A stretch of DNA of 64,000 nucleotides from DASUXY01 sp035301985 (GTDB taxonomy: Bacteria > Bacillota > Bacilli > Bacillales > Amphibacillaceae). Of the stretch, positions 9,389 through 18,936 are shown one piece after another. Position 1 is the stretch's first letter, and the number at the start of each line of letters is the position of its first letter. Location: positions 75,029 through 139,028 of the forward strand of contig DATGTE010000003.1 of assembly GCA_035301985.1 (NCBI GenBank), in the 5' to 3' direction. Below the pieces are notes generated by a model. That model was not told the origin of the DNA and did not search any database. It was given only the letters and a program-made list of their open reading frames with translations. The position numbers were made by a program, and so were the translations under genes.

Positions 9389-9874
9389 GTGGATTGGTCA
9401 CAATTATTTTCAATGCAAAAGCAGTTAGATACATACATTGAACAAAATCATAATCTCGAACAGACAGATCTGTTTCACGAAAAATACGTAGCTTTACTCG
9501 TGGAAATAGGGGAATTGGCAAATGAAACAAGATGTTTTAAGTTTTGGAGTACGAAACCGAGAAGTGAACGAGAGGCGATATTAGAAGAATACGTAGATGG
9601 GATTCATTTTATCTTATCGCTCGGTATTGAAAAAGGATTCACTTATGAGAATGTTGAACGCAAACCGGTACAACGAACGGAAACAGAACAATTCATTCAC
9701 GTTTTTAGAGCATGTGTCACGTACAATGATGAACCGAATCAACAAAATTACGAACGGTTATTTACAAATTATTTAATGCTTGGAGACTTACTCGGTATAG
9801 GTGAAGAAGAACTACAGCAAGCGTATATTAAAAAGAATGAAATCAACTACAAACGTCAAAATGAAGGTTATTAA
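9389..9874 (+). CDS. Dimeric dUTP diphosphatase (dUTPase_2 family)
   Basis: All-alpha NTP pyrophosphatase predicted to hydrolyse dUTP to dUMP, limiting uracil in DNA. The metal-binding acidic motifs are visible: EIGELANE (about 48–55), then EEYVDGIHF (about 72–80). The mid-region W/KFW segment (CFKFW) is typical. Length 161 aa fits the family. The GTG start at 9389 has AAGGAG 7 bases upstream. Similar small dUTPases occur in phages, but this copy sits in conserved core sequence. Confidence 0.85.
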   Translation: MDWSQLFSMQKQLDTYIEQNHNLEQTDLFHEKYVALLVEIGELANETRCFKFWSTKPRSEREAILEEYVDGIHFILSLGIEKGFTYENVERKPVQRTETEQFIHVFRACVTYNDEPNQQNYERLFTNYLMLGDLLGIGEEELQQAYIKKNEINYKRQNEGY

Positions 9875-9966
9875 AGAAGAGTCATGGCAAAATGAAGAGT
9901 TTGGATATTTAAATGCAGACAAGGTATCATAAAAGGACGAGTTTATTTAAGGAGGAACATGAAGGA

Positions 9967-11052
9967 ATGGTTAAAATGGATGAAACGTTAACGATGCTGA
10001 AAGATTTAACGGATGCAAAAGGTGTTTCGGGTCATGAAAAAGAAGCTCGAGACGTGATGGAATCTTATATTAAACCGTACGCAGATGAGTTGTACACAGA
10101 TCATTTAGGGAGTTTAATCGCCAAAAAATCAGGTCAAGATCATGGGCCTAAAATTATGGTCGCTGGCCACTTGGATGAAGTCGGTTTTATGGTAACGAGA
10201 ATCGATGATGAGGGATTTGTTTACTTTCAAACGATCGGTGGCTGGTGGAGTCAAGTTATGCTAGCCCAGCGAGTGACCATTATGACGAAGAAAGGAGACG
10301 TAACAGGGGTCATTGGTTCAAAACCTCCACACATTTTATCACCAGAAGCTCGAAAAAAACCGGTGAAGATTGAAGATATGTTTATCGATATCGGTGCTTC
10401 AAGTAAAGAAGAAGCTCAGGAGTTCGGTGTCAAACCGGGTGATTCAATTGTGCCATATTTTGAATTTACACAGTTGAAAAATGAAAAGATGTTACTGGCA
10501 AAAGCATGGGATAATCGAATTGGTTGTGCCATTGCAATCGAAGTCTTAAAACAATTACAAGAAGAAGATCATCCGAATGTTGTGTATGGCGTCGGTACCG
10601 TCCAGGAAGAAGTAGGCTTACGGGGTGCGAAGACTGCAGCACATACGATTCAACCTGATATAGGTTTCGCTGTCGATGTCGGGGTTGCTGGTGATACACC
10701 AGGTATACCGGATCGGGATGCGGATAGTGAGCTCGGTAAAGGGCCACAGATTATTTTGTATGATGCGTCGATGATTTCACATAAAGGTTTACGGGAATTA
10801 GTTGTTGAAACGGCCGACGAGAACAACATCCCATACCAGTATGCATCGATGGCAGGAGGCGGTACAGACTCCGGTTCGATTCATTTAACTGCAAATGGTG
10901 TACCGTCCTTATCGATTACGATTGCGACACGCTACATCCATTCACATGCGGCGATTTTGCATCGTGATGATTTTGAACATGCTGTTCGGTTAATCGTTGA
11001 AACGATAAAGAAATTAGATCAAGATCAATTGAAAAATATAATATTAGCATAA
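9967..11052 (+). CDS. ysdC: M42 family metallo-aminopeptidase (YsdC/FrvX type)
   Basis: Cytosolic tetrahedral aminopeptidase of the M42 family, with two metal ions. Visible ligands and catalytic residues: GHLDEVG (His/Asp), AWDNR (bridging Asp), VQEEVGLRG (catalytic Glu pair), DVGVAGD (Asp) and the C-terminal RYIHS (His). The start ATG at 9967 gives 361 aa, the length of B. subtilis YsdC, with AAGGAGG 11 bases upstream. The frame is open to 9913, but the extra residues do not match the family. A strong terminator follows. Confidence 0.92.
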   Translation: MVKMDETLTMLKDLTDAKGVSGHEKEARDVMESYIKPYADELYTDHLGSLIAKKSGQDHGPKIMVAGHLDEVGFMVTRIDDEGFVYFQTIGGWWSQVMLAQRVTIMTKKGDVTGVIGSKPPHILSPEARKKPVKIEDMFIDIGASSKEEAQEFGVKPGDSIVPYFEFTQLKNEKMLLAKAWDNRIGCAIAIEVLKQLQEEDHPNVVYGVGTVQEEVGLRGAKTAAHTIQPDIGFAVDVGVAGDTPGIPDRDADSELGKGPQIILYDASMISHKGLRELVVETADENNIPYQYASMAGGGTDSGSIHLTANGVPSLSITIATRYIHSHAAILHRDDFEHAVRLIVETIKKLDQDQLKNIILA

Positions 11053-11109
11053 ATAAACAAAGAGCGATTCGAATCGGACATCACTCCATGTTAAAGTCAC
11101 AAAAAACAA

Positions 11110-11150
11110 AACGTCCACCACTTGAGTTGATTCATGTGGTGGACGTTTTA
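11110..11150 (+). terminator. Terminator after the M42 peptidase gene
   Basis: ACGTCCACCAC pairs with GTGGTGGACGT across a 14-base loop and a TTTT tract follows. The stem is near-perfect and may serve only the upstream gene, since the facing gene ends at 11279. Confidence 0.9.
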
Positions 11151-11278
11151 AATGGGGAATCTAACATATAGTCCATATACCTGATTTTTTATTTTACGTG
11201 ATGTACGATTGCGTTCCGATTTACAAATCGTCTATTTTACGATACACATCGGAACAAGTCATTAATCAATCCATTACT

Positions 11279-11962
11279 TTATGCATCGTTATGAAAAGCA
11301 ATCACTTCCTTGCCAGCCTCCATTAAAAGGTTTTTATAAAATAAATCTTCTCCGATACAGATGACTCGATCACATAGTTGAATAATTTCATCCATATCAT
11401 GTGACGTATAAATGATTGACATTTCTTCGTGTAATGCTTGGTGCCGTAGATAGGAGCCGATTTCCTTACGTGATTTCAAATCAATTCCGACGGTGGGTTC
11501 ATCTAATAATAGAACTTTCGGATCGTGAATCAAGCTAATGGCTAAATTTAATTTACGTTTCATCCCACCTGATAACGTATTTACTTGATCTTCCCATCGG
11601 TCCAATTTCATCTCTTCACATAATCGTCTTAATTCACGGCGCGATTTGTTTTTCCAAGATAATTTTTCGAAAAAAATCATGTTTTCTTCAACGGTGAATT
11701 GCTCCCAAACAGCAATCTCTTGAGGAACAAAACCAATTTGCTTCCTGATTTGTTTTTTATATTTCATGTAGGAATATCCGTTTAACGTAATCGTTCCTGA
11801 AGTTTGTTGATCCAAAGTAGCTAATATGTTTAACAGCGTTGATTTTCCAGCACCATTTTCACCAACGAGTCCAATGATTTCACCTGGTCGAACGGAGAAA
11901 GATAGCTGTTGGAAAATTTCTTTTTTACCATACGATTTACATAACTGATGAACTTCAAGCAT
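11279..11962 (-). CDS. ABC transporter ATP-binding protein
   Basis: ATPase of an ABC-2 type exporter, 227 aa. It shows Walker A GENGAGKST, signature LSGGMKRKL, Walker B VLLLDEPT and the switch histidine in YTSHDMDE. AAGGAG precedes the ATG at 11962; the longer open frame to 12037 overlaps the upstream permease and lacks a better RBS. It overlaps the end of the permease gene by 8 bases, so the three minus-strand genes form one operon with the ATPase last. The substrate cannot be told from sequence; drug or peptide export is the usual role. Confidence 0.9.
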   Translation of the reverse strand: MLEVHQLCKSYGKKEIFQQLSFSVRPGEIIGLVGENGAGKSTLLNILATLDQQTSGTITLNGYSYMKYKKQIRKQIGFVPQEIAVWEQFTVEENMIFFEKLSWKNKSRRELRRLCEEMKLDRWEDQVNTLSGGMKRKLNLAISLIHDPKVLLLDEPTVGIDLKSRKEIGSYLRHQALHEEMSIIYTSHDMDEIIQLCDRVICIGEDLFYKNLLMEAGKEVIAFHNDA

Positions 11963-13076
11963 AAGTAAACTCCTTTCGTACAAACCAGAAAGCAATGATG
12001 AGTATAAAAAGAATGAGCCACCCAATCGTCGCTTCATTCGCTAAAAATGATTGTAAGGGATTAAAAAAGTCGATCCATTCATAGTGGCTCGCAATTCCTT
12101 CTAATGGGACAATGATTCCGCTAATGATCGTCAAGAAAAATGTAATCGCAAATGCCGCAAGTGTATATAAATATGTACTTCGAAATGTCAATGCCAACAG
12201 AAATGCCCCACAAATCACCATGAGGCGATACGTAACGATGGGGATTATTGCCATCGGTGCTTGAAAAATAAGATCAAAAATAATGACTGTTACAACATCG
12301 AACAACAACAAAACAATCGTATAGATGAATAGATTACCGATGAGATATTGTTGAAAAGACATCCGTGTAAAAGCGAAACGGTGAATGACGCCAGATGATC
12401 GTTCTTTAATCACCCAATCAAAGAGCAGAAATGTACTTAAGATCGTAAACAATGCCCACAGTTCCCAAGGACTCCAAAATTGAAGATCTTCATTCGTCGA
12501 CGGTTTCATCGATTGCGAGAATGTAAAGGATGTTTGGAGTAGCTGTTGCCCGGATTGAATTTCCTTAGATTTTTTCGTAATATCGTCCCACGTCCATTGA
12601 ATTGAACTGTCCATTTGTTCTGACAAATTTGCTACGATATGGGCTGCTTTTGAACGGCTTGTTTCTTCTTGTGCGAGTGAAATAACCATCTCTTTTACAG
12701 GATGATATGCAACCGATTCATCGGAACGAAAGCTAGTAATCAAGCGATTGCGATTACCTTTGCGGATGTTTTCCTCGAACCCTTTATGAATAATAAAGAC
12801 ACTGTCCAATTGATGTTTCTCCAATTCATACAACGCTTCACGTTCGGATCGTTCATATACGTTGACGAGTGGAGAAGTCTCGATGGATTCATATAGCTGC
12901 ATCGACAGCGGTGTATTTTCTTCTAGAACAACTCCGATTGGGACGTTCGTATTTTCTTGTAATGTATTTGCAAAATAGAGAACAGACCATGTCATGAGGA
13001 TGGGAAGTATCATCCAAAAGACCAAACTAGGCCATTGGTTTTTCCAATGAATAAGCCTTGTAGTTATGAAGTTCAT
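11955..13076 (-). CDS. ABC-2 type transporter permease (second subunit)
   Basis: ABC-2 permease of 373 aa with one N-terminal membrane helix, a large extracytoplasmic domain (about 45–200) and five to six C-terminal helices, the layout of ABC2_membrane_3 proteins. AAGGAG lies before the ATG at 13076. Its start overlaps the stop of the preceding permease (ATGA-type junction) and its end overlaps the ATPase gene, which implies translational coupling and a heterodimeric membrane part. Confidence 0.86.
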   Translation of the reverse strand: MNFITTRLIHWKNQWPSLVFWMILPILMTWSVLYFANTLQENTNVPIGVVLEENTPLSMQLYESIETSPLVNVYERSEREALYELEKHQLDSVFIIHKGFEENIRKGNRNRLITSFRSDESVAYHPVKEMVISLAQEETSRSKAAHIVANLSEQMDSSIQWTWDDITKKSKEIQSGQQLLQTSFTFSQSMKPSTNEDLQFWSPWELWALFTILSTFLLFDWVIKERSSGVIHRFAFTRMSFQQYLIGNLFIYTIVLLLFDVVTVIIFDLIFQAPMAIIPIVTYRLMVICGAFLLALTFRSTYLYTLAAFAITFFLTIISGIIVPLEGIASHYEWIDFFNPLQSFLANEATIGWLILFILIIAFWFVRKEFTYA

Positions 13077-14293
13077 TGTCGATACTCCTTCCACGTTGAA
13101 CAACTAATCAGTATGAACAAACCAGCTAGAGCTGTTAAACACAGTGGCACGTAGTTTGCGTACAGTCGTTCATTCAAAATAATTTCTTGTAACCAGAAAA
13201 ATGATTCATAGGAAAAAATGTAAGGGAAATAGTTTTGCCAATGTAATGGAAAATAAATCGTTGGTATGATGGCGCCACTTAATAAAAGCAACAGACCGGT
13301 CACAATGGATTGGATGAATAGGCGCAATTTAAAGGACGAAATGATGAGCTCGCTCATCGCTAATAACTCCAGATAGGCGATACTAAACAAACATATGATG
13401 AATGCAATTCGTATATAGTCTTCTACGTAAAAGTCTTGTTTGAACACGGGATTTAAGGCGGTAAATGAACTCATTCCGAGCACGGCTGTTACCGATAATG
13501 TGACGATGATTTTTGCGGTAATTTGTTGGATTTCACTTACACCATATAGTCGCATCCGCTGTTTCATGCGAATGGAATTGTCTTGAAATAAAAAATTGTA
13601 AATCGACCAGATCCAGATTGTCATGATCATAAACCAGCCTGCTAAAACGTAATAGTGAACCGGCTTAGAAGTTACAACGTTGTGAGTTTCTTCTTCTTGA
13701 ATCATCTGATCTTTTCCAAACGTATAAAATAAAAAGTCCTTAAAATATTGAAATAATAGTTCTTCTCGTTTATTTGTATCGAGGTTCATTTCTTTTAAAT
13801 AGTCGTTAATCGTTAAAATATTTGCTTGGGACACCGATATGTGACGTATAATACTATCGATTAACTCTTTAATGATTTGACTACGCGCTTTCTGTTCGGG
13901 ATTACCGACAATTGGGATATCGACTGATTTTCCTTGATATAAATGACTTGTAAATCCATCTGGAAAAATGATGTATGAGCTGATTTCATTCTGTTCAATC
14001 TTTTGTACAGCTTCATTTTCAGACATCGTTTTAATGTGAATGAAGTCACCTAATTGCTCGGAATCTTCCATGAATTCTATAACGAGTTCCATTTCCTCTG
14101 CTTGATCTAAATTCACAAGACCGACTTGAATCGGATCATGTGAAGAGGGGAGGAAAAAAGTTACGAATAAAATAGCAATCAATGAAATAAGAATCATTGG
14201 AAAAAGCAAAATAAGAGGAAGTGTCAGCCACTTCCTCCGTAATTGTTTAAAATAGCTTGCTGTAAACAACATGATATGTTTGAAAACATGCAT
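13073..14293 (-). CDS. ABC-2 type transporter permease (first subunit)
   Basis: A permease similar in layout to the next gene: N-terminal helix, extracytoplasmic domain with about 180 residues, then a cluster of helices. It is the first gene of the minus-strand exporter operon. The start is uncertain: ATG at 14293 has GGAAGTG about 7 bases upstream; ATGs at 14320 and 14272 are alternatives. The first gene in this operon is not preceded by a clear sigma-A promoter, and nothing shows how it is regulated. Confidence 0.84.
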   Translation of the reverse strand: MHVFKHIMLFTASYFKQLRRKWLTLPLILLFPMILISLIAILFVTFFLPSSHDPIQVGLVNLDQAEEMELVIEFMEDSEQLGDFIHIKTMSENEAVQKIEQNEISSYIIFPDGFTSHLYQGKSVDIPIVGNPEQKARSQIIKELIDSIIRHISVSQANILTINDYLKEMNLDTNKREELLFQYFKDFLFYTFGKDQMIQEEETHNVVTSKPVHYYVLAGWFMIMTIWIWSIYNFLFQDNSIRMKQRMRLYGVSEIQQITAKIIVTLSVTAVLGMSSFTALNPVFKQDFYVEDYIRIAFIICLFSIAYLELLAMSELIISSFKLRLFIQSIVTGLLLLLSGAIIPTIYFPLHWQNYFPYIFSYESFFWLQEIILNERLYANYVPLCLTALAGLFILISCSTWKEYRQ

Positions 14294-14395
14294 AACATAA
14301 CACTTCCATTTCGCATCCATAAACCAAGTTTATGCATGAATGCATTGTATTGATTTGGAGAGATAAGCCTTCTATATTTGTATGATCATCGCTGA

Positions 14396-15976
14396 TTACC
14401 AAGCTGGGCCAAACATTTTAATGATCCAATCCTCAAGTTGGACTGCGAACTCTTCATCAAAATAATCGATGAGTTCATCTTCGCTCATTTGGCCTAAATC
14501 TGTCATCGAATCAGTCTTCGGGGCCTCAACACTTTTTAATTTTTTCCCTTCGCGATCGATATAGAGAGTGAAGAAGTCTGAACCTAAGTCGTCCATAATG
14601 ATAGAAAATGCATGTTCGGATGACATTTTGTCTTTAGCATACGAAGCATTACCAGTCCACATTAAAGAGCCACTTTCTCCGAAATCATCTGTGAAGTTTA
14701 GTTTTCGCTTAAATTCCTTCTCCCCATCAACGATCGATTCACTACCTTCATAGGTGAACTTTACTTCATCCAAGTCTATTTCTACCATATCATTCCCTTT
14801 GTTATCTTTCCATCCTAAGTCACCTGTAAGAGAAAACTCGACTTCATCAAATTCATCTTTTCCTTTAAACTGGTAGTCGAATTTTTGTTGGGAATCATCT
14901 TGGGATTGTGTTCCAGTGATCGAAAGTAACACTAATTCATCCATTGATGGACCAAACTCTATCGAGAAATCACGTTTGATTACTTTTTTGTCCTGAACCC
15001 ATATCGTAGATGTTAAGCCTTTTGGAATCTCTAAATCTTCAATATCATCTTTTAACGACTGGATTCCTTCTTCAATGTCGTCTGTATTTAATTCCTCTTC
15101 ATCCATGAGATCGAAAGCTATACTTGTAAAGACATCTTGAAACCCTAGTAAGAGGATCTCCTTAAATTGTTCATCCTCTTCCATCGTGTCAAGCACATGA
15201 GACAATATATTTTTTATTTCTTCTTCTGTAAGATACATGGTAATCTTATCTGCCTTGACGGATTGATCATTGATGTCGATTGTATCTTTTTCCTCTTCAA
15301 ACGAGTGATCTGGCAATTCTTCATAAATCATTTTCATATATTTCTCTTCAATATGTTTTTTGTCTTCTTCAGATATGAACTGTTGTGTTCGTTCAAAGAC
15401 TTTTGGAACGTCAATCGATTCTTCCCCTGTAAATTCCCAAGGATCGATCGTATATAAAATGTTTCCAATTTCCTTTCCATTTACGCGAATACCATCTTTT
15501 AAAAAGGGTGCTTCAAAGATGATGTCCTCAGAAACGAGGTGGAGATTAAAGTCTTCGACAGAAAAACCACTTGATGATCCACCGAGACTAAATGACATCA
15601 CTTGATTTTCTAAATCTGTTTGCGTTTCTAACGTAAGCGATGAATTGTTAATCACCTGACTAGGGCTCATCCATTCATCTATAGCATCTTCCATCGGATC
15701 ATTGAGCTCAGCGGAAACTTCAAAAATATTTTCATTGGGATTTTCTTGGAAAGTTTGCAACCATTCACGTTCTTCTTTATATCGATTTTTTAAAAGTTGT
15801 CGTAATTCATCAAAAGAGTTGTGTTCAGCGACAAAATATTTTTCCTTTGGTGACAAGTCTAAGATCACATACGCAGCGACACCACCACCGATCAGAAAAA
15901 CGGCAACAAGAATAATCGATAGCCATTTTTTGGACAGTTTTCGCCCCGTTTTTGGCTCTTGGTTTGTTTGGTTCAT
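14396..15976 (-). CDS. Large acidic membrane-anchored protein, DUF6583-like
   Basis: A 526-residue protein with a short basic cytoplasmic N-terminus, one membrane helix (about residues 19–41) and a long, very acidic extracytoplasmic domain rich in beta-type repeats. No catalytic motif is visible and there is no lipobox cysteine, so it is a type II anchored protein. It resembles Bacillus proteins carrying DUF6583, but that assignment is from memory and tentative. GAGAGGAG lies before the ATG at 15976 and a near-consensus promoter lies at 16047–16075. It has its own promoter, so a link to the ABC genes is only positional. Confidence 0.75.
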   Translation of the reverse strand: MNQTNQEPKTGRKLSKKWLSIILVAVFLIGGGVAAYVILDLSPKEKYFVAEHNSFDELRQLLKNRYKEEREWLQTFQENPNENIFEVSAELNDPMEDAIDEWMSPSQVINNSSLTLETQTDLENQVMSFSLGGSSSGFSVEDFNLHLVSEDIIFEAPFLKDGIRVNGKEIGNILYTIDPWEFTGEESIDVPKVFERTQQFISEEDKKHIEEKYMKMIYEELPDHSFEEEKDTIDINDQSVKADKITMYLTEEEIKNILSHVLDTMEEDEQFKEILLLGFQDVFTSIAFDLMDEEELNTDDIEEGIQSLKDDIEDLEIPKGLTSTIWVQDKKVIKRDFSIEFGPSMDELVLLSITGTQSQDDSQQKFDYQFKGKDEFDEVEFSLTGDLGWKDNKGNDMVEIDLDEVKFTYEGSESIVDGEKEFKRKLNFTDDFGESGSLMWTGNASYAKDKMSSEHAFSIIMDDLGSDFFTLYIDREGKKLKSVEAPKTDSMTDLGQMSEDELIDYFDEEFAVQLEDWIIKMFGPAW

Positions 15977-16046
15977 TTTTTAACTCCTCTCTTTAGTCAA
16001 ACTCTTTATATATATATAAAGAATAAAACAATACATATGAATTAAT

Positions 16047-16075
16047 TTTATATCATTTTAAAAAATTGTCGTCAA
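16047..16075 (-). promoter_or_regulatory. Sigma-A promoter of the membrane-anchored protein gene
   Basis: On the minus strand TTGACG (16075–16070) and TATAAA (16052–16047) are 17 bases apart, about 70 bases before the start codon at 15976. Confidence 0.72.
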
Positions 16076-16084
16076 CTTGTCTTC

Positions 16085-16354
16085 TGATCATAAGGAGGGA
16101 TAATTAGGTATTACAGTGTGTGAACCGCATGATAAAATCACCATAAATAGTACTTTATACCTATAAGATGGGGATAAAACATGAGTAATATATGATAATA
16201 TTGCTAGATAATCTTGACGAAAATAAAACTAGGTACATCGAATGATTTTGAGAAGAATTTATAATGAAAGAGAGAATATTGTTATCTATCGAAGAAATAA
16301 GATGAAAAATGACAAAGTGAAAGAGTTTTTGTTGATAAAAGAATTTAAAAACAA
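16085..16354. other. Intergenic stretch, nothing recognised
   Basis: AT-rich spacer between the promoter of the acidic membrane protein and the sspI terminator. Short open frames here have no ribosome binding site and run into the terminator, so no gene is called. Confidence 0.6.
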
Positions 16355-16390
16355 CGCTGGAGTGGGAAGCAAGTGTCCCACTCCAGATCA
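16355..16390 (-). terminator. Terminator of sspI
   Basis: Perfect CTGGAGTGGGA/TCCCACTCCAG stem with a 9-base loop. On the minus strand it is followed by CGTTGTTTTT, just after the sspI stop. Confidence 0.85.
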
Positions 16391-16403
16391 TATCGATGTG
16401 ATT

Positions 16404-16625
16404 TTAAGTAACTTGAGATTGTTTAACACCTAATTCTAAAGCTTCAATCATATCTTGTCGTTGATCTTCAGCAGATTGCTTCCAAATTAATTCAAAAAGC
16501 ACGCCTAAACCGGGTAACATTTTTTCTTCACCATTTTGAATGGCATCGATAATCGTCAATTCTAATTGTTCTTGATCATTATCGGATATGTTAGAAATGA
16601 TTGCTTTTCGCAAATCCAAATTCAA
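16404..16625 (-). CDS. sspI: Small acid-soluble spore protein SspI
   Basis: Minor SASP made in the forespore. The 73-residue product begins MNLDLRKAI and keeps the family core NDQEQLELTIIDAIQNGEEK, then MLPGLGVLFELIW, closely matching B. subtilis SspI (71 aa). The start is TTG at 16625, because AAGGAGG is 9 bases upstream and the N-terminus then aligns with SspI; the open frame to 16652 includes the RBS itself. B. subtilis sspI also lies beside the SpoU-type methyltransferase gene ysgA. A sigma-G promoter could not be assigned with confidence. Confidence 0.93.
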   Translation of the reverse strand: MNLDLRKAIISNISDNDQEQLELTIIDAIQNGEEKMLPGLGVLFELIWKQSAEDQRQDMIEALELGVKQSQVT

Positions 16626-16798
16626 ATGAATCAAACCTCCTTCCATGCTCATATCTATCCACTCCTAATCACATATGCAACAAATTTGGGAGCCAAAAAA
16701 GATTTTCTAAAGATAGTTTGACCATGATCGGGTAAAATATGTATGATGTTACATACAGCATGTTTGTAAAAAAAGTCAATGGATTGGGTTGAATGTGA

Positions 16799-17539
16799 AT
16801 GATTACCTCTTTGCAAAATGAAAAAGTGAAATCATGGAAAAAACTGCATCAAAAAAAAGAACGTGAACGTTTAGGCACTTTTTTAGTCGAAGGATTTCAT
16901 TTAGTCGAAGAAGCATACAAAAGCGATTGGGAGATTGTAGAGCTGATTGTAGAACACGATACAAACGTTCCATCTACACTTGAGGGGATCCCGAGGACTG
17001 TCGTTAGTGAACAAGTTTTTAAACATATATCAAAAACAGAATCTCCCCAAGGAATAGCGGCAGTTTTGAACATGAAAAGCTCCGAGGTAGAGATCGGAAA
17101 TCATGTGTTATTGATCGATGCGATTCAAAATCCGGGAAACTTAGGCACCATTATTCGAACTGCTGATGCTGCAGGGTTCGATACGGTTTTTTTAGGGAAA
17201 GGAACGGTTGATCCGTACAATGATAAAGTTGTTCGAGCCACCCAAGGATCTATCTTTCATATATCAGTTGTTTCCACACATTTGCAAGATCAAATCAGAG
17301 AGTTAAAGGATCGGGGATTTGACATATGGGCAACTGCCTTAACAAATAGCCAAGTGTATCATGACGTAAAACCAAGTGAACGAACAGCGTTAATTTTAGG
17401 AAATGAAGCGCATGGTGTTGCAAGGGAATATTTAAGGCAGGCCGATGCGATTGTGAAAATCCCGATTTACGGAGAAGCTGAATCTTTAAATGTTAGTATA
17501 GCTGCAGGAATCTTAATGTACTATATTAAACAACGATAA
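16799..17539 (+). CDS. ysgA: SpoU/TrmH-type RNA 2'-O-methyltransferase
   Basis: SPOUT-class RNA 2'-O-ribose methyltransferase of 246 aa. An N-terminal L30e-like substrate-binding domain (about 1–95) is followed by the knotted catalytic domain with the three SpoU motifs: NPGNLGTIIRTADAAGF, LILGNEAHGV and IPIYGEAESLNVSIA. It lies between sspI and pheS, as ysgA does in B. subtilis. The RNA target (rRNA or tRNA position) cannot be read from sequence. The ATG at 16799 has only a weak RBS. Confidence 0.92.
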   Translation: MITSLQNEKVKSWKKLHQKKERERLGTFLVEGFHLVEEAYKSDWEIVELIVEHDTNVPSTLEGIPRTVVSEQVFKHISKTESPQGIAAVLNMKSSEVEIGNHVLLIDAIQNPGNLGTIIRTADAAGFDTVFLGKGTVDPYNDKVVRATQGSIFHISVVSTHLQDQIRELKDRGFDIWATALTNSQVYHDVKPSERTALILGNEAHGVAREYLRQADAIVKIPIYGEAESLNVSIAAGILMYYIKQR

Positions 17540-17542
17540 TAG

Positions 17543-17571
17543 TTGCAATCTATATAGGATATACTTATAAT
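17543..17571 (+). promoter_or_regulatory. Sigma-A promoter of the pheST leader
   Basis: TTGCAA at 17543–17548 and TATAAT at 17566–17571 are 17 bases apart, directly upstream of the T-box leader. Confidence 0.75.
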
Positions 17572-17589
17572 GAATTATTAAATGAAGCG

Positions 17590-17860
17590 AATTTTATATG
17601 GTAAAGCGATGAAAGAGCAATATTGACAATATAGACTGATGGATTAGGGAGGATGTGCCATAGACTGAAAGCATATCTACCATCGGTATTGTTAACCTTC
17701 ACTCTGGAGCTGACACTTAGACCTTGAATACAATCAAGTAAAGGTGTTCCGGATCAAACCGTTATTTGTATGAGTTGGACATCGATCACTATTGATGTCA
17801 ATTAGGGTGGTACCGCGATTCGAAGCCTCGTCCCTTTCTTTAGGGACAGGCTTTTTTTTA
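17590..17860 (+). promoter_or_regulatory. T-box riboswitch of pheST
   Basis: Contains the T-box AGGGTGGTACCGCG at 17804–17817 and a terminator (GCCTCGTCCCT/AGGGACAGGC, then eight T) at 17824–17859. A TTC triplet at 17698–17700 in the stem I region is a plausible phenylalanine specifier. The downstream genes pheS and pheT fit. Confidence 0.94.
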
Positions 17861-17887
17861 TGTTAAAAACAAGTTGGAGGGGTCTAC

Positions 17888-18922
17888 ATGAAAAAACAAT
17901 TAGAGGCTATACGAAAAGAAGCTATAGAGAAGATTCGTGCCGTTGATCTTGTTAAAGATCTCGAACAGCTACGAGTCACTTATTTAGGCAAAAAAGGTTC
18001 TCTAACGAGTGTACTACGAGGGATGGGTCAACTATCAAAAGAAGAGCGACCCGTAATCGGTCAGCTCGCCAACGAAGTGAGAGAAACAATTACACAAGCG
18101 TTGGAAGAAAAAAATGAAGTACTCGAAAAACAGGCACTTGAAAAAAGGTTAGCTGAAGAGACGATTGATGTTACTCTACCAGGACGTCCCGTACAAATGG
18201 GAGGGCCTCACTTACTAACTTCAATGATCGAAGAAATTGAAGATTTATTTATCAGTATGGGTTTTGAAGTGAAAGAGGGTCCACAAGTGGAAACCGATTA
18301 TTACAACTTTGAAGCACTTAACTTACCGAAAAATCACCCTGCTCGTGATATGCAGGACACATTTTACATTACGAATGAGCTCTTGTTAAGAACACATACT
18401 TCACCTGTCCAAGCACGAACGATGCGTGAATATGGAGGAGAAAAGCCGGTGAAAATGATCTGTCCAGGAGTCGTGTATCGTCGCGATTCGGATGATGCAA
18501 CCCACTCCCATCAATTCACTCAGGTCGAAGGTTTATTTGTTGATCGCAATGTGAAAATGAGCGATTTAAAAGGCGTTTTAAATGTCTTTGCGAAAAAGAT
18601 GTTTGGGGAGGACCGCGAGATTCGTTTACGTCCGAGCTTTTTCCCATTCACCGAACCTTCAGTTGAAATGGATATTTCTTGTAAAGTATGTAGTGGTGAG
18701 GGATGTTCTGTTTGCAAACGAACAGGCTGGATTGAAATTTTAGGTGGAGGAATGGTTCATCCCCATGTGTTATCCATGGCGGGATATGATCCGGAGATAT
18801 ATACCGGATTTGCATTCGGTATGGGAATTGATCGCATTGCCATGTTGAAGTATGGAGTCGATGATATTCGCTTATTTTATACGAACGATCGTCGCTTTTT
18901 AAAACAATATCACCATGCATAA
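17888..18922 (+). CDS. pheS: Phenylalanine--tRNA ligase alpha subunit
   Basis: Catalytic alpha subunit of the heterotetrameric PheRS. An N-terminal coiled coil (about 1–85) binds tRNA; the class II core has motif 2 around CPGVVYRRDSDDATHSHQF and motif 3 FAFGMGIDRIAML. The cysteine cluster CKVCSGEGCSVC near residue 258 is as in bacterial PheS. Length 344 equals B. subtilis PheS. TTGGAGGGG precedes the ATG at 17888. pheT follows after 14 bases. Confidence 0.98.
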   Translation: MKKQLEAIRKEAIEKIRAVDLVKDLEQLRVTYLGKKGSLTSVLRGMGQLSKEERPVIGQLANEVRETITQALEEKNEVLEKQALEKRLAEETIDVTLPGRPVQMGGPHLLTSMIEEIEDLFISMGFEVKEGPQVETDYYNFEALNLPKNHPARDMQDTFYITNELLLRTHTSPVQARTMREYGGEKPVKMICPGVVYRRDSDDATHSHQFTQVEGLFVDRNVKMSDLKGVLNVFAKKMFGEDREIRLRPSFFPFTEPSVEMDISCKVCSGEGCSVCKRTGWIEILGGGMVHPHVLSMAGYDPEIYTGFAFGMGIDRIAMLKYGVDDIRLFYTNDRRFLKQYHHA

Positions 18923-18936
18923 GGAGGAAGATACCA

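Noticed and set aside
16242..16433. 63-codon plus-strand frame before sspI
   Set aside because: No RBS and it reads through the sspI terminator and into sspI on the opposite strand.
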